Origin: Diphasiastrum complanatum
Taxonomy: Eukaryota > Streptophyta > Lycopodiopsida > Lycopodiales > Lycopodiaceae
Direction of reading: 5' to 3'
NCBI GenBank assembly: GCA_029204225.1
Contig: MU832239.1
Coordinates: forward strand, 17,136-81,135
DNA length: 64,000 nucleotides
In this document: one piece after another, positions 43,700 through 55,907 of the stretch
Layout of the letters: each line of letters starts with the position of its first letter
Position numbering within the stretch: position 1 is the stretch's first letter
The notes under the pieces: model-generated
What the model was told of the DNA's origin: nothing
The model's input: only the letters and a program-made list of their open reading frames with translations
Databases searched by the model: none
Made by a program: the position numbers and the translations under genes

Positions 43700-46600
43700 C
43701 TTTATTATCACGGCCATATACTGCATAATTTTCTGTTAAGCTTTTGTGTCTAGTTAGTATTTGAGTGTATTTCATCTTGGCTGTTCAGGAGTGAATTTTT
43801 CTAGGGCTTTATGTAGAGGTCATTAATTTGTAACCATTTTGCACTATTATGCCACTATAACAATGAACAAAACTACAAGGCGGATCCCTGGTCCATAGCA
43901 ATTATGTTTTTTTGGCTGCTCAAATGCATCTTTTAGTGTTGTCGCTATAAGACTTCAGTACTTTAATAAGGTGGACTAGGTGTGACTGATCTCCAACTAA
44001 GGGTTTCTTCATAATCTTAATCAGTAAAATGTGTTTGAGCATGTGTTTATGGGGGCCTATGGGCATGGTTTGTTCTTGTTTCAAAATGAGATTAACTCTT
44101 GAGGATCATAGCCAGGAAGATATGTTATCCGCCAAAGTTCGGAGGTTTGGTGGTGGGCTAAATACATCCAGCAGTAATTTTTCCTAGCTCAATTAGTAGT
44201 TTTATACTTGTGTTTGAAATCACAATAAATAATTGTAGATAGCATATCGTTCATGCTATGATGATGCAGTTGTTGGTCAACACTCTTTTGGGGACGATAG
44301 AATCAAACAGTGCACATCCCTTTCTTTAGTTGTCTTATGGTAGTATCCCAGATAACGCCTTGATAGTGTAGCATGCCAGCATGAGAAGTGTCAAGTGCAG
44401 TTGCATGGGATGAAACTGTGCCAGATAAGGCACCCTCCCATGTCCATCCTTTACATGTATAATTATGTGCAGCACAGTTTAACGTACTTCAGCCATAGAT
44501 TGTCTTGAACATCAATTTGTTTTGCATGCTTGAAACTTATAGAAAGATGTTTGAGTGGAAAAGAGTAGCTGTGTATAGCCCATACAGGAAAACATGTCTC
44601 ATGTTGTGACCACAGTCTCACAGGTTACTGCTGAGTCTACATTAACAATTCTGTGTGTGTGTGTGTGGCCTCACTTCCTTATTCAGAAACCATTTTGATG
44701 CTCTTGTTAGAGACTTGAGCAGAGCAAATATGGCCAAAGTGCCTCTCTTATTCCGAGAACACAAAATTTGCGCATTTCAGATGAGCATCTTATCCTCATT
44801 CCAGAAATATATTGCACTTTCAAGCCTCTTACATGCCATGGTCATTATCCTCGCCTTCACGATGGGTTTTCTTTTTGGGATTCAAGCAGATTCAAAAGCT
44901 AAGTAGATAGGTAACCCCGAAACGTGCTTACAGGACAGCTTGTGCCGTTTTCACATTCGAGTTAGATTGAGCTTTTGATAGATTTAAGTCCAAAGTGTTA
45001 TGAGCACTGAGTTCAAAACACCGCGCTCAGATCTCAGACTTCTAAAGCTCAGGACATAGCGTAGTGTGAAATAAGCAACATTCTTAGGATATATACATGT
45101 TTTAAGAATGCAGCATTCTCAAACCCCTACGTTCTGAACAGACCTTATTGGTAAAGCACTCACAAAATTTTCAAAAGAACACACAAAAAATAATGCACCA
45201 CCCAACTATCCCTAAAATGCCAGCAATCAAGAAAAAAAAGAACACGAGTTCTTCACAAGACTGGATTGTCGAGATATTGTTTGATTAGAACATCAATGGA
45301 GTTCTGAGCGAGGGAGGAAAACACGAGATTCAAACATATTGTTTCTTTGGAAAGACCCTTGGCCTTTACATGTTGCTGTACTTGCATAAGTCTTACTCTA
45401 CACAACCGTCTCTCCCACTGTGGTTGTTGATTGGCTGCTCAGCATACTTTCAACAGATTATTGGCTGCTCAATATCCATGAACTTCACAGCGCTACTTCT
45501 GTCATAGTAACTGGATCAAAGCATTCAAAAGATTATATGATGCCTTCTGGAAAAACAACTAGTTATTCAGACTGGAGTTATGTAAGAGGTAATTCAGCAT
45601 CTTTGATCACATAGATGTCATAAGCATTTTGTTCCCCCCGAGAACCGAGGGGATCCCTGCAATACCTTATTGAATCCTGGCCAAGCTTTAAAATGTTTTA
45701 TTGTCCATTGACAGTAACTGCTTTTCTTGTAAGCTGATGTTAACTCTTTATATAATTTAATATACTGGTTGACTCCAAGTACATGGTCATGGAATATCCT
45801 GGATGAAGTATGAACAGCTATTGCCAAGTCATGAGCCGTCTTTGGAAGGGTTCTTCTTTTCCACTTCCACCACAACAAATTCCAGGAGCTCAAGGGACAT
45901 TTGCATCACTTAAATCTTCCCAGGGAAAATTTATTGATTCAAAGAGCAGTAAAACATGCTGCTGGCTTAAAGATCACCCAAGATTCTCTAGATTCTAGTA
46001 GTTTCATTATACTACATGATGCTCACTGCAAGCTAGCAAGATCAAAGAATGTCCAACTACGAATTCCACTAAGCAGGTTGTGAATACATTATTGTGCATT
46101 TAGATTTTGCAATATTATTCTTTGCAGCATGTATTACACGGAGCTATGGTACTGACTACTGAGTTAGTCTAATAAGCAGTTGCAAAACACCTGGTTCTGA
46201 AGGCAGGCAGGATGCTACAGTCAGCACACAACTTCTGTTAATTATTCTCCAAATGGTGTACAGCTGGGCAACTGTACTACTATTAAATAAAATGCACTTG
46301 ATCTGACTTTTATGGACTTTGTGAGGGACAAGATTCCATATCTCGTGACTCAGGAGACCACCCTACTCACTACCCACCAGCCAGCACCAGGCCTGTTGCA
46401 ATCAGTACTCTCAAAAAACAGAGCAAAGTATCACTGGAAAAATTGGCCTTTTTCACCATAAATTTCAAGGTTTGTAGCAAAAAATGCACTATTTTAGCCA
46501 AAAATATGCACTATATTAACCATCAATTCTAAATTATCAGTTCTATACAAATGTTTTACCTCTTCAATTGTGCTGTTTTATGTTTTTTATAAGGCAGGAT

Positions 46601-47079
46601 TGAAATATTCTTAAAAGCAAAGATTGTACCCCGACTTTTTCAGGGCTTAAAAAATCACAAGATTTTCTATTTTTATCAATGTTATTTTATTTTTTTCTTG
46701 GTCGTTATGGGCCACGATAAAATTTGGTCGCCGATTCTATAAAGTGTGTGATTTGTTGGGCTTAAATGACAAGGTTTTACAGAGTTTTTTATAAAATACA
46801 AAATATAAACACTTGAGGTTTTTTAAGATTTGTAAGTTTCCATCATCACCATGATTCAATATGTATTTGGGAGATGGATAATTAATGCTTGCTCATGCTC
46901 CTTTCTTTTTTAGAACAAGTTGTTTTGCTCCCATTTCTTAGCCAGATTGATTTTCTTTTCCTCCAACCTTCAGGTCCTATGAAAATTGTCAAGCCCTTTT
47001 CATTTTTTAGACGATTGATTTTCTATTACTTACAAAATCAGTCACTTAAATTAAAAATTCTGTTGGGTGGATGAAGGAC
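43700..47079. other. 3' flank of the LEA_2 gene and spacer, no further gene recognised
   Basis: The first 200 bases are the likely 3' untranslated region. Beyond that only short frames occur. One at 45901-46083 (HHLNLPRENLLIQRAVKHA) reads somewhat like protein but is isolated. A short (GT)n run lies at 44651-44667. This is the longest stretch here without recognisable retroelement sequence. Confidence 0.5.
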
Positions 47080-47084
47080 TTCGA
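47080..47084 (+). repeat. Left target-site duplication TTCGA
   Basis: TTCGA precedes the 5' LTR; TTCGA at 53245-53249 follows the 3' LTR. The two are identical. Confidence 0.8.
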
Positions 47085-47766
47085 TGTTAAAAATTCACAA
47101 TTCTAGCTTGACTAGTTTTGGTCATATGACTTGTAAATAGTTAGATGGTCATGATGTGGCTTGTCACACGTGTCAAATAGCATAGGATTCCATTCATAAG
47201 GATGCTCTCAAGTAGACCTAAGTGTTAGAACCTTTGGAATGAGTCCAAATTATGCTTAGATACAAGGGAGAAAAAATAGGAGCTATTTTTGATAATTTTT
47301 GCATTGTTGAGGGATCTCCAAGATTCCAACCCTAACTTGGTAAGGATGAAAGATCCACCAAAATTAGCATTAGGGATAGGTTTAGGGCTACTCATACCTG
47401 CCCAAAACCGTGATGGATCATGTATATATAGGTGATGATATCTCACCAAAATTAATCAAGCAATTTCATGTTTTTTCTCTCATGATGGTGCAATTGCTCT
47501 CTATGTTCATAATTGTTTGAGTACTTGTGATTACTAATGATTATAGGATTGAATGTAGGTCTGGTGTACAGTACTCAGACTGTGGGAGGCCGTACTTTCA
47601 CACGTGTGAAGCCTTCTTCAAGGATTTGGGCCATTTAGTGAGGTTCAAGCATAGATTTTTGATGGATTTTGATGGTTCAACTTGTGCTAATCTTATGAAA
47701 TCATAATCTATTGTTTCCCTCATCATTTCAAGTGTTTTAGGATCCTTATTTGCTGTAATTTTTACA
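47085..47766 (+). repeat. 5' LTR (682 bp)
   Basis: TGTTAAAAATTC to GTAATTTTTACA. A TATA box TATATATAGG lies at 47423-47432. CACACGTGTCAAAT and CACACGTGTGAAG are G-box-like CACGTG sites (around 47165 and 47610). The sequence equals 52563-53244. Confidence 0.97.
47422..47432 (+). promoter_or_regulatory. LTR TATA box
   Basis: GTATATATAGG, in the middle of the LTR as usual for the U3/R junction. The same site occurs in the 3' LTR at 52900-52910. Confidence 0.75.
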
Positions 47767-47783
47767 TTCGACATCAGAGCCTA
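47767..47783 (+). other. Primer binding site, partly diverged
   Basis: TTCGACATCAGAGCC follows the LTR. ATCAGAGCC fits the initiator-Met primer site TGGTATCAGAGCC, but the first bases differ. Confidence 0.6.
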
Positions 47784-48579
47784 AAGGCTGAAATGAGCTA
47801 AATCCTTGGTTTTCATTCAATTTGATCACAATTTTTGATCTAAATCTTGTGTAGATTGGATCTTAGCATCTAGTATTGATTCTAGAACTCAAAGTGAGTT
47901 AAATACATTGGAGATTGGTGTTGTGTGACTTCATTTGCAGGTGTTTAGGTGTCTATAACCAGAGGCAAAGTTGAATTCAATTCACATTACCAAGATAGCA
48001 AGTTTTGCTTGCTCCAAGCATTGATTTCTAAGCGAGTTTTGGAGGTGATTTCATAGAGGAGGCTTTCTAGCATTCAAGGAGAGGGAAGATCAGAGTTTTG
48101 GGGACTCTTCAAGGCTATTCTAAGGTGTAGTAGACACCTCCTAAAGTGATTTAGGTTCAGTCCAACCATTGCTTGACTTATGCACCAAATTAGATCAATT
48201 TTTCATCAATTTTGATCATTTTATGCTTGTGATTGGATAGTAGATTGTGTTGCATCCTCATTAAGTTCCATTTAGATCTTTTACAAGTGATTTTGGAAGT
48301 ATATTAGGTTGCTGAAATTCACTCTTGATCAGATCATTTGGAAGCTTTAATGTTTTTTATAGAAAGAGGGGCAATTCTACTAGTATTGTCTACTTCAATC
48401 AAGCAAGTGCATTGTTTCTAGTATTCTATGATTTGATTTTGTTAGAGATCATTCTTAGATCTTTATAGGAAGTCTATTACTGATCTTTTCAGGTCCCTAA
48501 GAAGTGGGATAAGGTAGACCTTCAATCAAATCAATAGAAGTAACCTTCATTTGTGTCAAGTCCTTGATTAGGAGACTAG

Positions 48580-49455
48580 ATGGCATCTATAAATGCATAT
48601 CTTTTGGATACTAATGAAAGGCTCTCCAAAACTAACTATTCCATATGGAAAGTTAGAATGGAATCTATCATGATCATGCAAGATCTGATGGAAATTGTAA
48701 ATGGTAAGGAGAGTGAACCTATTCATCCTCAAGAAAAAGCCAAATACATCAAGAGGTGCAATGTTGCACTACATTGCATAAAAATGAATGTTGCAAATGA
48801 ACTCTTAAGAGAGGTAGGAGATTGCACTTCAGCTCAAGATGCTTGGGAGACTTTGCAAAAGGTCTATGAATCCAAAAACCAAACTAGAATGTTAGCTTTG
48901 AAGAATCAAATCTATAGAAGCTATCAAAAGAAAGGAGAGAGTGCACATACTTTTGTCCTAAGAGTAAAGGAATTGAACAAAGAGCTAGCCTTTATAGGTG
49001 ACCCTATCAAGGATGAAGAGCTTGTTCAACTCATATTGAATGGACTAAGCTTTGAATTTGACAATTTGGTTCAGGGATATGCAATTATGGATAAGCTACC
49101 CATACTTGAAGAACTCCAAGGCACACTCATGGCCGAGGAATAAAGAAGGAGCCAAATGCAAGAGAGGATGGATAGGCTTTCCATCCAAGGTGGAGATGAC
49201 CAAGCTCTCTTCACCAAAGGCAAAGGCAAGTCCAAAGGCAAAGGATCAACATTCAAGAAGTCTACAAAGCTTGAGGATCAAGAAGGACCCCCAAAGGCAT
49301 CTCCATCAACCACCAAAGTCAAGAAAGACAAATCAAAGGTGAAGTGCTACTATTGTAGCAAGATGGGGCATTATGCCTCGGAATGCTTCAAGAGGAAGCA
49401 AGATCAAAGCCAAGCCAACATGAGCAAAGAGGAGGAGGAGGAGAGTTCACATGAG
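48580..49455 (+). pseudogene. Gag of the young copia element, with one in-frame TAA
   Basis: ATG at 48580 gives MASINAYLLDTNERLSKTN and YSIWKVRMESIM. The capsid domain runs to LQGTLMAEE, where TAA (49141-49143) stops it. The same frame continues with MQERMDRLSIQGGDDQ, Lys-rich repeats (GKGKSKGKG) and the zinc knuckle CYYCSKMGHYASEC with all ligands. The relative at 60901 reads TEESRKAH at the position of the stop, so the stop is a lesion in this copy. An 813-base leader precedes the gene. Confidence 0.93.
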
Positions 49456-51041
49456 GACTCTCTCATGATGTCCATATTTTCTTCAACAAGCTTCAAAGGA
49501 GAAGATCCTTGGTGGATTGACTCGGGTGCTAGTTCACACATGACTAGTAAAAGGGAGTTTTTCTCTTCTCTCTTATCTTATGATGGACCTATAAAGTCTA
49601 TCTATACAGCAAATGATGAATCTTGTAAGATTGAAGGAGTTGGTAGCATTCCCCTTTGCTTAGGATCTTCCAAAAAGATCAACATAGAAGGTGTTTTGTA
49701 CATTTCTACAATAACAAAGAATCTACTAAGTGTTGGCCAAATGGTAGACAATGGTTTCAATGTTGACTTTGCTTCAAATGAATGTTTCATCAAGAAGAAG
49801 GGTAAGATAGTGGCTAAGGGCACTAGACTTGGCAAACTTTATAAGCTGGATGCATTTGTGGATACTAATGTTGTCATGTTGGCCGAGAAGAGCAAGATAT
49901 CTACCTTTACTTTATGGCACAAAAGACTTGGACATGTCAACTCGGGTTCCATGGAGGCTATGATCAAGAAGGAGTATGCTTTAGGCCTACCAAGGTCTAT
50001 TGGGAAGGAAGACAAGGTTTGTGAAGCTTGTGCCTTATCCAAGGCACATAAGAAGGTGTTTCCTAACTCCATCACAAAGTCATATCATCCTCTTGAACTC
50101 ATATACTCGGATGTGCACATTGCTAGCACCAAATCTAATGGAGGTTCATCCATGTTTTTAACCTTCATTGATGACTACTCAAGATATTGTTGGGTGTTCT
50201 ACTTTCCTTCAAGTCTCAAGTATTTGATACTTTTGTAAAGTTCAAGTTGTTTGTGGAAAAGCATCATAATCATAGCATCAAGATTCTTAGAAGTGACAAT
50301 GGTGGAGAATTCATCTCCAATGAGTTCAAGGCCTTTTGTGAGGAGGAAGGGATCAAGAAAGAGACTTCTTGTCCTTACACTCCTCAACAAAATGGAGTTG
50401 CTGAAAGAAGGAATAGAACATTATGTGAATGTTCTAAGGCTTTAAGATTAGATGCTTGTTTGCCCAAATCCTTTTGGGGTGAGTCTCTTGTATGTGCAAA
50501 CTACTTGATGAATAGGGTGTCTTGCAAAGCAATTGAAGACAAAACTCCTTATGAGATGTTGTATGGAAAGAAACCCAATCTTAATCACTTGAAAGTTTTT
50601 GGGTGTATATGTTATGTGCATGTGCCATTGGAAACAAGAACCAAGGAGGATCCATCTTCCACAAGAGGGATCATGCTTGGATATGCAAGCTCAAGCAAGG
50701 GCTACAAAGTCTATCTCCCATCCTTGAACAAATTTGTTGTTTCAAGGGATGTCATCTTTGATGAACATCATATGCATATGCTTGAAGAAGGCTCAAGTGC
50801 TCCAACAATCAAGAAGAAGATGGCCGAGGAGCAAGATCTTGGTTTTGAGGAGGAGCTCATGGAGGAGCAAGCACCAAACCCACCTATCACACCAAGGAGA
50901 TCTTCAAGGGCAAAAGTGGAGCCATCAAGGCTCACATATCAAGGCAAAGGACAACAAGTTGAGGGTATCTCATCCACTTCTTATGCTTTATCTAGTTTTG
51001 AAGAACCGTCTAATGTTGAAGATGCATTGAACTCCAAAGAA
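49456..51041 (+). pseudogene. Protease and integrase of the young copia element
   Basis: WWIDSGASSHMT is the protease site. NLLSVGQMV, WHKRLGHVNS and CEACALSKAH form the pre-integrase and HHCC finger. YSDVH and FIDDYSRYCW begin the core. Near 50205 the frame shifts by one, then LRSDNGGEF and PQQNGVAERRNRTLCE complete the D,D,E set, all present. RTKEDPSSTRGIMLGY and a Pro/Arg/Ser linker (PPITPRRSSRAKVEPSRL) lead to RT. TGA at 51042-51044 stands where relatives have Trp (SKE-W-YKAM). Confidence 0.93.
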
Positions 51042-51044
51042 TGA

Positions 51045-52548
51045 TATAAAGCTATGTTGAATGAGTATGATGCCTTGATTGAGAATGAAACTTGGTTGCT
51101 TGTTGAGAGACCTCAAAGGAATGTAATAGGATGCAAGTGGGTCTTCAAGCTTAAGTTGAATGCAAATGGGAGTGTTAACAAACATAAAGCAAGATTAGTT
51201 GCAAAAGGTTATGCTCAAGAGAGAGGGATAGACTATGAGAAAACTTTTGCACCCGTGGCCAAGATGGTCACAATAAGACTAATCATTGCACTTGCATCAC
51301 ATTTTGGATGGATTCTATGTCAAATGGATGTCTCTAATGCTTTCTTGAATGGTTTTTTGGAAGAGGATATCTATATGGAGCAGCCACAAGGGTTCATCAA
51401 GCATGGAATGGAGAACAAAGTATGCCATCTCCAAAGAAGCATCTATGGCTTGAAGCAAGCCTCGAGATCTTGGAATTCAAGACTACATTGCTATCTTATT
51501 TCACTTTCTTTTGTTCAAAGTGAATATGATCCCACTCTTTACATTAAGTTTGATGATGTTGGTATTGTACTTTTACTCATTTATGTAGATGACATCATCA
51601 TTAGTGAAAATAGTGTTGATGGTATTGAAAAAAATCAAGATAGATCTATCCTTAGAGTTCAAGATGGTAGATCTAGGGTGTCTTCACTTCATCTTAGGCA
51701 TAGAAGTCCTTAGAGGGTTTGATTTTATTTTTATAAGTCAAGTAAACTATGCTCAAAGTCTTTTGAAGAAGTTTAAGATGGAAGTATGCAAAAGTGTTGA
51801 CACACCAATGGAGCAAGATGTAAAAGTGCCAAATGAAGATGATGAAAGATCCTTCATGGACATCACTTTGTTTAGGCAACTTATAGGTTCCTTAATGTGG
51901 ATCACTATAACTAGACCAGATCTTAGCTTTAGTGTATGTAGGTTGAGCCAATCCATGCAAAAGCCATTGAATATCCATTGGAAAAAGGCTAAGAGGATTC
52001 TAAGATACATCTCAGGTACATTGGATTTTGGGATTCTATATAGAGGGGATGTGATTAACCTTCATGCATTTAGTGATTCAGATTTTGCAGGGGACAAGAG
52101 GGATAGGAAATCAACAAGTGCCTATTGAACTTTCATAGGAGAAGGTGTGGTTTCATGGCTTTCAAAACAGCAAGAAACTATATCTCTATCTTCAACCGAG
52201 GCCGAGTACAAAGCTTTGAAAACCACTACAAAGGAGGTACTTTGGATCAAGAGATTATTGGTGGAGCTAAAGATCATGGATTCAGAGGAGGCACCAGTCA
52301 TCTACAATGACAATATATCGAGCCAACACCTTGCATCTAACCCAATCTTCCATGCAAGATCTAAGCACATTGAGATATGCCATCACTTTGTGAGAGAAAT
52401 GGTGCAAGCCAAGGAGATTGTTTTGGAGCATGTTCCAAGCAATGAATGTGTAGCTGATCTACTTACTAAACCACTTCAAAAGACACCTTTTATGAAGTTC
52501 AGATCATCACTTGGAGTGATTAGTAAAGCAATGATTGAACCAAGCTAG
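51045..52548 (+). pseudogene. RT and RNase H of the young copia element
   Basis: YKAMLNEYDALI, GCKWVFKLKLNANGS, ARLVAKGYAQERGIDY and LLIYVDDIIIS (catalytic YVDD intact) are clear. One extra A in a seven-A run at 51628-51634 shifts the frame. Then FKMVDLGCLHFILGIEV, TRPDLSFSVCRLSQS, and RNase H with FSDSDFAGDKRDRKSTSAY, a TGA at 52126-52128, VSWLSKQQETISLSSTEAE, HARSKHIEICHHFV and ADLLTKPL. The final stop is at 52546-52548. Apart from the shift and stop all catalytic residues seem present. Confidence 0.93.
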
Positions 52549-52551
52549 ATA

Positions 52552-52562
52552 GTGAGGAGGAG
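52552..52562 (+). other. Polypurine tract
   Basis: GTGAGGAGGAG directly before the 3' LTR. Confidence 0.85.
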
Positions 52563-53244
52563 TGTTAAAAATTCACAATTCTAGCTTGACTAGTTTTGGT
52601 CATATGACTTGTAAATAGTTAGATGGTCATGATGTGGCTTGTCACACGTGTCAAATAGCATAGGATTCCATTCATAAGGATGCTCTCAAGTAGACCTAAG
52701 TGTTAGAACCTTTGGAATGAGTCCAAATTATGCTTAGATACAAGGGAGAAAAAATAGGAGCTATTTTTGATAATTTTTGCATTGTTGAGGGATCTCCAAG
52801 ATTCCAACCCTAACTTGGTAAGGATGAAAGATCCACCAAAATTAGCATTAGGGATAGGTTTAGGGCTACTCATACCTGCCCAAAACCGTGATGGATCATG
52901 TATATATAGGTGATGATATCTCACCAAAATTAATCAAGCAATTTCATGTTTTTTCTCTCATGATGGTGCAATTGCTCTCTATGTTCATAATTGTTTGAGT
53001 ACTTGTGATTACTAATGATTATAGGATTGAATGTAGGTCTGGTGTACAGTACTCAGACTGTGGGAGGCCGTACTTTCACACGTGTGAAGCCTTCTTCAAG
53101 GATTTGGGCCATTTAGTGAGGTTCAAGCATAGATTTTTGATGGATTTTGATGGTTCAACTTGTGCTAATCTTATGAAATCATAATCTATTGTTTCCCTCA
53201 TCATTTCAAGTGTTTTAGGATCCTTATTTGCTGTAATTTTTACA
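52563..53244 (+). repeat. 3' LTR (682 bp)
   Basis: Same length and, by eye, same sequence as 47085-47766. Followed by TTCGA. Confidence 0.97.
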
Positions 53245-53249
53245 TTCGA
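53245..53249 (+). repeat. Right target-site duplication TTCGA
   Basis: Matches 47080-47084. Confidence 0.8.
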
Positions 53250-53380
53250 CATGAGCATTGCATATTATCCAGTGACTAACTGAAGTTTACATGGTGAAAA
53301 ATTGTACTCTCACCCGAACTCCAAAAGAAAAACAGTAAGACTAGTCTCTCTTTGTCTCTTTGGGACTTCAACCTCCATGA

Positions 53381-53407
53381 TGTGTGTGTGTGTGTGTGTG
53401 TGTGTGT
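53381..53407 (+). repeat. (TG)n microsatellite
   Basis: About 13 TG units. Confidence 0.95.
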
Positions 53408-53479
53408 CTCATTTGATGAATAAGAAAAAGTGATCGGATTTACTCAAACCTTGATTGTTCTTATTAAATCCATGTCTGG

Positions 53480-54066
53480 TGGATTCGAAATAAGCTTTGA
53501 CATGGATATTCGGCACTTTAGTGTACGAGCTTATTAGTTACACCTTGTCATTCCGAATTAGTTACGAGCTTATTAGTTACACCTTGTCATTCCGAATTAG
53601 GCCATAAATGTAATTAGTAACCTTGTGAGAGCCCATGCACTCCAATTAGGACATGTGGAGCCATGCATGTCTCTATGCATGTAGAGGAGTGTATCAATAG
53701 CAATTGAATATGAGTTTAATGAAGGATTAAAAATTTGAAAGGAATATTCCAAGTCTCCATGGGTCTATAAATACCTACAAAAGCTCGCCCTACTCCAATC
53801 TCTCTTTTCTTGTATTCAGTCATCGTGGCAAAGGTGGGGGTGGGGGTCGTGTGCCCCATTTAGAGCACCAGGCTGATTCAAGGCCCTTGGTGCCCCGATG
53901 GGAGACACTTGGCCCCATAGGTGAGGTTCCCTTGCTCCCCTTTAGCTTAGGGACGTGCTGGTGAATGGGTCCTAGTGTGCCTCTACCCTATTGGCGCCCT
54001 CGAAGGAGCACCAACCTACAGAAGTTCGGGTTGTGGGATGTGCAGCCCACACCTTGAGTTGTATTT

Positions 54067-54068
<2 letters not shown>
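53480..54068 (+). repeat. LTR-like sequence related to 20138-20660
   Basis: TTATTAGTTACACCTTGTCATT, AGTAACCTTGTGAGAGCCC, a TATA-like GTCTATAAATACC at about 53763 and CTCGCCCTACTCC follow in the same order as in the LTR at 20138. A 38-39-base unit is tandemly duplicated at 53523-53599. The GC-rich stretch after 53820 (GGCCCCATAGGTGAGG) is unlike its surroundings. Confidence 0.55.

Positions 54069-54153
<85 letters not shown>
54069..54153 (+). repeat. Compound (GT)n(GA)n microsatellite
   Basis: About 33 GT units then about 9 GA units. A run of C bases follows at 54206-54216. Confidence 0.97.
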
Positions 54154-54281
54154 CCCTTCGGGGTAGTGGGCCGATGGGGGAACACCTGGTCTGAGGGTCA
54201 GGAACCCCCCCCCCCCTCTTACCACATGGGCACATTGTTGAATGGGGGTGCAAGCTTGCAGGCTGCAAGGTCTGTGGCATA

Positions 54282-54284
<3 letters not shown>

Positions 54285-54365
<81 letters not shown>
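54285..54365 (+). repeat. (TC)n microsatellite
   Basis: About 40 TC units. Confidence 0.98.
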
Positions 54366-54368
<3 letters not shown>

Positions 54369-54613
54369 ACCCTTTTAGTGCCTCCCTAATCGGTTGGATC
54401 TAGAGGGCAAAGAAGGGGTTTTGAATCTCCAACTATGTGATTAATCATGTGTAGTGTTGGGCTTCGATCCAATGGAGAGAGGGTAAATGACGAGCTAAGG
54501 GTGTCAAGCTTAGTGTAAGATCTAGAAGTGGAATGGCTTAGATCTTGGGGTGAGATTCATCCTTCTTCTTCTTCTCTTGTTTGTTTCTTTCTTGGATCTT
54601 GGTTGCTATTTGG

Positions 54614-55263
54614 TTATCTAGGCATCCTTGGCTCTAGATACCAAGCTATACGTAATAACCAGGAATGCCATATATCCTTAGCTGAAAATGAAGCAGTAGT
54701 ATGAGAAACAGGTCTAAATGAAATCCAAGCAATACGTAATAACCAAGAATGCCAAATATGAAGAGATAAAAAGAAATCAGTCACATGAGAAACCTCTAAT
54801 GCATAAAAATCCCAAAAGTGCATACCATCGTCATTCACTACAACAAACCTAGATGTAGAAACACAAGGAGACTGAAGGATCCCCGTATACTCATCTAGAA
54901 AGATCCCAACATATAAATACCCTAGATAAGCAATAGTGACCATCTGGCAAATATCCTCAGCTAGAAAATGTGTAACGGTAAGGGCCAAAGGCACATGAAT
55001 CATGTAAGGAATCTAAAACGTCCACAAGATTTCCAACTGAGATAGAGCTTCCTAGAACACCAAAGGAGGATTACAGTAGACAAAACCATCCCAACCAAAC
55101 CTAGACCCAATACCGGTCTAGCCCCCGAGCAATCTAGGAGATAGGCAAGCCACAGGAAGAGCGCTTCATAGTTTGACAACATAACTGCCACAGATTCATC
55201 CATCATCCTCATAGACACTAGTAAGGGTATAAATAGAGTGTAGAGCCAACCCCACCTGCCCAT
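54614..55263 (-). other. Two minus-strand open frames of unknown, hydrophobic character
   Basis: From 55263: MGRWGWLYTLFIPLLVSM and a Leu-rich stretch to RFRFLT; then, in another frame from about 55003 to 54614, MIHVPLALTVTHFLAED, FWDFYALEVSHVTDFFLSLH and a block HIWHSWLLRIAW that is followed 26 residues later by DIWHSWLLRIAW. The latter reflects a tandem duplication of about 86 bases in the DNA (54650-54690 against 54730-54775). It may be a decayed gene or a retroelement 3' region. Confidence 0.3.
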
Positions 55264-55876
55264 GCACTGAATCCACGTGGAAGCACTCTAACTGATTCTA
55301 CCAATCTCCCATGCATGTCCATTGCAAGTAGGTACCCCTAACCCATAATAGTCAAGACCCATGCATAAGCACAGTGCATGTACATCATATCTCATACTAG
55401 GATGCAACACACATGCCTTTACCCCATGGTCCTACTTCACTATTATTTGGATTAAGCTTGGCCCCTACCTCCAAGAAGATAATCTAAAGGGGATAAAGAC
55501 CAAAAATCAGAAGTCATGATAAAAAATAAAGTTCAAAGTAACCGGAAAGAGTATGTAACCCAATAATCCAAATAATTTGGGTGGGTTTATTTATTTATTT
55601 TTTAATGATGGAGTGTAGAAAACGAAGAAAAAGTGAAAAACAAAATCGACGATGAAAATGAATGATGGAATCAAAATGCATAAGGAATGGAAACTAATAA
55701 CAAATAACGAAAGACAAAATAAAAAATGTGATGGAAAACACAAACTACAAAATGGAATGGAAATAACAAGACAACAACCACAGACAAGACGCTAATCAAG
55801 TGGATGAACTGAAGGAGAGGACATAAGTCATCACAACAGGTACACCAATGAAAAGACATGGAAAAGGCTGCTAAAG

Positions 55877-55907
<31 letters not shown>

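Larger units (their letters stand above)
47085..53244 (+). mobile_element. Full-length, recently inserted Ty1/copia element with a broken coding region
   Basis: The unit is 6160 bp: two 682-bp LTRs, primer site, gag, protease, integrase, RT, RNase H, polypurine tract and TTCGA target duplications. LTRs show no difference by eye, so insertion was recent. Yet gag-pol has five lesions: TAA at 49141, a shift near 50205, TGA at 51042, an extra A in a run at 51628-51634, and TGA at 52126. The element cannot make its own polyprotein and was probably copied by proteins of a relative. Its gag group matches the elements at 13221-18099 and 59717-61255. Confidence 0.95.

Noticed and set aside
53972-54282. 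Open frames of alternating Cys-Val or Thr-His and Arg-Glu
   Set aside because: They only translate the GT/GA arrays. The same holds at 20922-21104, 39700-40061 and 56599-56808.
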